From: Dromaius novaehollandiae
Taxonomy: Eukaryota; Chordata; Aves; Casuariiformes; Dromaiidae
Length of the DNA: 64,000 bases
Assembly (NCBI RefSeq): GCF_036370855.1
Contig: NC_088099.1
Location: 28,611,501-28,675,500, forward strand
Direction of reading: 5' to 3'
The notes beneath the pieces are model-generated. The model searched no databases. It was given only the letters and a program-made list of their open reading frames with translations, and had not been told where the DNA came from. Below, in pieces: positions 48,401 to 64,000 of the stretch. Made by a program: the position numbers and the translations under genes. Each line of letters starts with the position of its first letter. Position 1 is the stretch's first letter.

Positions 48401-51164
48401 AGTAGAGGAATGGTTTAAGCTGAGGAAGATGGAGTTACCTTTCTGAAATTCAGGGTAGAGCAAGTACAGACAATTCTGTCTGTTTTCAATAAAGCCTCCA
48501 ATGATGAAAGGCACTGCTGTCCTGCTGCCCTCCCTTCCCAGCTGGAGCACTTTGGAATCCCATGAATGCACTTTCTTGCTCTCCAAGAAGGAAAAAAAAA
48601 ACCCTAAAGCAAGTTAAGGGAAACTGAATCAGCCAACTTGTGCAATCTCTGCTGAAATGCATTTGAGGGAATCTGAGGCTGCCCCTCAGCTGCGGGAAAG
48701 CTGCTGGAGTGAGTTCTGCGAACTCCTGCTGGACACTGAACAAGTGCTCCTGTTTTCTGGTGCTAATCCGCGGGTGCGAAATGAAAACTGAATATAAGCG
48801 GATCAAAATCCCTCCTCCCCAAACTAAACAAAAAATGCACCCCCCCCCCCCCCAGTAAAATAAATAAAACCACTGCCTTACTGGATGAGGTGCCAAACTG
48901 TTTAGGAGAGTCTTAGCAGTTTTTCAGGCATTCATCAGAAGGATTAGCAAACTCATCAAGAGCAAACAAAGAAGTAAAATTTGATTTCATTTTAATGTAT
49001 TATTCTCCATGTTCCATGTAGCCCAAATGCTTTGCAAAAAAAAAAGTAGTAGCTTTCTAGCACTTCTGCTGTTAAGCATAAAGGATTTGAACCGCTGCAA
49101 CCCCACTAGAGATGCTGAGTTAAAGCTGGTGAGAAACGCAGGGGAAGCACAAAGAGCCTATTCAGGACCAGGGACTTTGCAAGGAAGGGAATCTGTCGTG
49201 GCTCCCAAGCTCCTCATTGCTTGGTACTTTACCAGGTTTTGGGCATCCTGCAGAAATGATGCAATGTCACTTGTCACAGTTTGAAATAAACCATGGAGGA
49301 CCAGGACTTTTGATTCCTGAGGGTCTTGGGGGAAAAAAGCATATTGTTTTTCACCTGAAGAAAAACAGACATTTTTGAGGCTGTTTGTGTGCAGGATTAG
49401 AGGCAAACAACTCCAGCATGTGATCCTCAGGCTGTTGCCCTCCTCCGAAGCACCCTCTGCAGCTCCTCACAAACAAAGGCAATACTGTTCAAAATGAACA
49501 GCCGCCTGGGACACAGATGTTGCACAAAGGGAAGCCACATGTGCTGCACTGGGGAAGGGGCCCCTTGCTGCTTTTGCATCCACACAGATGTGATCTGAAA
49601 ACATCTTGACTTGAGTTCAACAGACTGACAGGGAAACTAGCAAGAGGGGAGGGGGAAAGAGAAAGCTGATGAGAACCTGCAGGACAAGGGGAGGAGCGCG
49701 GGAATGAGCGAGGTGGCCTCTGCACATGGGTCTGTGTGGTGCTCAAGTTGCTGCAGAGGTAAAATAGCCCTTGCATGGCCCTGCTATCCTGCAGGTGGAT
49801 ACAGTCATCAGCAAAATTGCTGAGTACTAGGACATAGGATTGACTTCAGTGAATAGCCTGTGCCCTTCGATCCGTCTTGGTCTGTGTCCATGACAGTAGG
49901 ACATGACATTTCTTCTGCTGCTGGGTTGCTAGGAGGTAATATAATCCCCTGAGTTGGTTTGATACCATGCTGCAGAGTCTGGTAGACTCTGTAAGCACCC
50001 CCCTACTTGGCCTGGAAAAGAGACATTTTCTGAAATAGCTCCTAAATGTGCACAGCAGCCTAAATGGGATGCACTCAAATCAAACATGGACTTCCCAGAG
50101 CTTGTGTCTAGACAGCGTCCAAGACAATCACAAGCACAGCGGTAAGCTCAGGACGATCTGCATGCCTTCCCGACCAGCAGCTCTCAGAGGTCCACCCACC
50201 TCTTGGTGGGCCACCAAGTCATGTAAGGGTGCATGGAGCTGCCTAACAGGATGGGGCAGGCAGCACTGCCCCTGCGTCTTGAGCTGTGCTTAAAGCTCTG
50301 CAGTTTGGGCAGAGAGCGACTCTACTCTCAAGACACCCCTCCAGGACTGGCCAGGCATTTAGAGCGCCTTGCTCTTATGCAGCCCACACTCCAGTACATC
50401 TTGGTGATGTTTCCTCAAGGACAACCAGCAATCTTTCAGTAAGTGTCTCTCTGAGAAGCAGAAAAGCTAGCTAAGTGCAAGAGTCCCTAGTAAAGATGCT
50501 GACTCTGAATTTGGGTAGGAGGAGGATGAGGCATCTGAAAGCTTTTAACTTGCTTACTTTAAGCCAAATCAGTATGGCGTCCAGGAGACTGTTTATTTTT
50601 GTAGTGCAGCGTGCTGACTTCTGGGATTAAATCTATGGGTTTTCAGTTACAACGTACATAGCATTGGGATGAACAATGCCCTTTCCATCAATCACAGAGT
50701 TGAATATTAACTTCCTGCAGGCTGAAAGATTTATGCAGTAAAGGTGAGGAGAATTATGAGTCTTTCATTTTTCCCAGTGAAAAATCACATGATTTATGGG
50801 CAAGGACACTATCATCATAGGATGAGCAAGTTCCAGTCTGTGCCCTGCAGGCCGTTAGTCTGTCCTGGGGGCAGGTTGTTGCATTTGTCCTCTCCAGGTC
50901 CATCTGAGTGGCAGCTTTGCCCTCGACAGTATCAGCTGTACTCCACATCTCGGTGTCACCCACAGACTCGCTGACAGTGCGTTCCTCCTCCTGCTTGATA
51001 AAGTTACTAAACAGGACATTTGGGACATTTTAGAGAAAGAGCTATCTGTGTTTCTTCACGCATGTGCTTAAATCCCTTTATTCGAAGTCAGACACGAACA
51101 TCTGCCTTATTTTTTGTTAGACTTGGGTGGACTGCCAAGTCCAAGCTGTAACAGCAACAAGAAA
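45411..51164. other. Intergenic (or GASK1A first intron), no gene seen
   Basis: Mixed-GC sequence. An AT-rich, low-repeat patch at 47870-48190 stands out from GC-richer flanks. A 14-C run lies at 48840-48853. No conserved translation, RNA gene or recognisable repeat was seen. Confidence 0.45.
48840..48853. repeat. Poly-C tract
   Basis: Fourteen consecutive C residues. Confidence 0.9.
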
Positions 51165-52262
51165 TCACAGAGTCACAGAATGGCTGAGGTTGGAAGGGAC
51201 CTCTGGAGATCATCTAGTCCAACCCCCCTGCTCAAGCAGGGTCACCTACAGCACATTGCACAGGATCGTGTCTAGACGGCTTTTGAATATCTCCGAGGAG
51301 GGAGACTGCACAACCTCTCTGGGCAACCTGTTCCAGTGCTCTGTCACCCTCATAGTAAAGAAGTTTTTCCTCGTGTTCAGATGGAATTTCCTGTGTTTCA
51401 GTTTGTGCTTGTTGCCTCTCCTCCTATCACTGGGCACCACCAAGAAGAGTCTGGTCCCATCCTCTTTACAGGACCTTTTTTTCAGGTCCCTCTGAATGGC
51501 AGCACAGACCTCTGGTGTCTCAGCCACTCCTCCCAGTTTTGTATCATCAGCAAACTTGCTGAGGGTGCACTGTGTCCCTTCATCCAGGTCACTGATGAGT
51601 AAGTTGAACAACACTGGACCCAGTAGTGACCCTTGAGGGGCAGCGCTAGCTGCAGGCCTCCAACTAGACTGTGCCACCGAGCACAACCCTCTGAGCTCTG
51701 CCATTCAGCCAGTTCTCAATCCACCTCACTGTCCACTCATCTAGCCCGCACTTCCTGAGCTGCCTATGAGGATGTTATGGGAGACAGTGTCAAAAGCCTT
51801 CCTGAAGTCAAGGTAGGCAACATTCACTGCTCTCCCCTCATCTACCCAGCCAGTCATGCCATCGTAGAAGGCTACCAGGTTGGTTAAGCATGATTTCCTC
51901 TTGGTGAATCCATGCTGACTACTGCTGATCACCTTCTTATCCTTCACGTGCTTAGAGATGGCATCCAGGATGAGCTGTTCCATCACTTTTCCAGGGATGG
52001 AGATGAGGCTGACTGGCCTGTAGTTCCCTGGGTCCTCCTTCTTGCCCTTTTTGAAGACTGGAGTGACATTAGCTTTCTCCCAGTCCTCTGGCACCTCTCC
52101 TGTTCTCCATGTCCTTTCAAAGATGACTGAGAGTTGCCTAGCAATGATGTCCGCCAGCTCCCTCAGCACTCATGGGTGCATCCCATCAGGGCGTACGGAC
52201 TTACGGATGTTAAGTTTTCCTAAATGATCTCTAACCTGATCCTCCTCACCAAGGGAGTGTCT
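51165..52262 (-). mobile_element. CR1 LINE fragment, copy B (internally deleted)
   Basis: This is the same CR1 derivative as at 18.15-19.13 kb and lies in the same orientation. Its RT blocks are [49 protein letters not shown], and after the same frame break [12 protein letters not shown] and FADDTKLGG. It shares the deletion between AIQRDL and CKEDGTRLF. It is 5'-truncated further upstream than copy A, reaching about 52262. Its 3' tail keeps an extra 8-base TCACAGAG-type unit that copy A lacks, as is usual for the CR1 3' microsatellite. Flanking DNA differs from copy A on both sides, so each is a separate insertion. It cannot encode active enzyme. Confidence 0.93.

Positions 52263-64000
<11,738 letters not shown>

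Overview
The window is vertebrate nuclear DNA, almost certainly from a bird. It has GT-AG introns, CpG-island promoters, AATAAA signals, and CR1 retrotransposons of the avian type, including two very young copies. All three host genes are on the + strand, in the order ENTPD3 (5'-truncated by the window edge), RPL14 (complete) and GASK1A/FAM198A (3'-truncated by the window edge). I identified genes by reading splice sites and comparing translations with family sequences known to me. No database search was run.

Layout. 1-14.4 kb: the last eight coding exons of ENTPD3, an ecto-nucleotidase, with all five apyrase conserved regions and the C-terminal membrane helix. A probable antisense LTR fragment with a 19-G run lies in one intron. 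14.4-20.3 kb: intergenic, with a CR1 copy at 18.15-19.13 kb. 20.3-22.3 kb: a broken hAT-type transposase gene on the - strand, head-to-head with RPL14. 22.3-23.5 kb: a CpG island with five NRF1-like sites and an inverted repeat ending at the RPL14 start region. 23.08-26.38 kb: RPL14 in six exons, with AATAAA directly after the stop codon.

26.4-61.8 kb: about 35 kb without a recognisable protein-coding exon. It holds an old CR1 tail (32.6 kb), a probable solo LTR (43.6-44.2 kb), an orphan CpG island (44.9-45.4 kb) and a second CR1 copy (51.17-52.26 kb). That copy is nearly identical to the first and shares its internal deletion. 61.8-63.14 kb: the large N-terminal coding exon of GASK1A, with a type II membrane anchor, a disordered stem and the start of the conserved domain. 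The remaining exons lie beyond the window.

The genes do not form a pathway: ENTPD3 hydrolyses extracellular nucleotides, RPL14 is a 60S ribosomal protein, and GASK1A is a Golgi-associated kinase-like protein. The observations most worth a second look are these. (i) The paired CR1 deletion derivatives suggest a non-autonomous CR1 family moved in trans. (ii) The GASK1A membrane-anchor frame has no usable ATG in its own exon; an upstream exon ending in ATG, in or beside the orphan CpG island, would solve this. (iii) A perfect 10-bp inverted repeat sits at the RPL14 transcription start.
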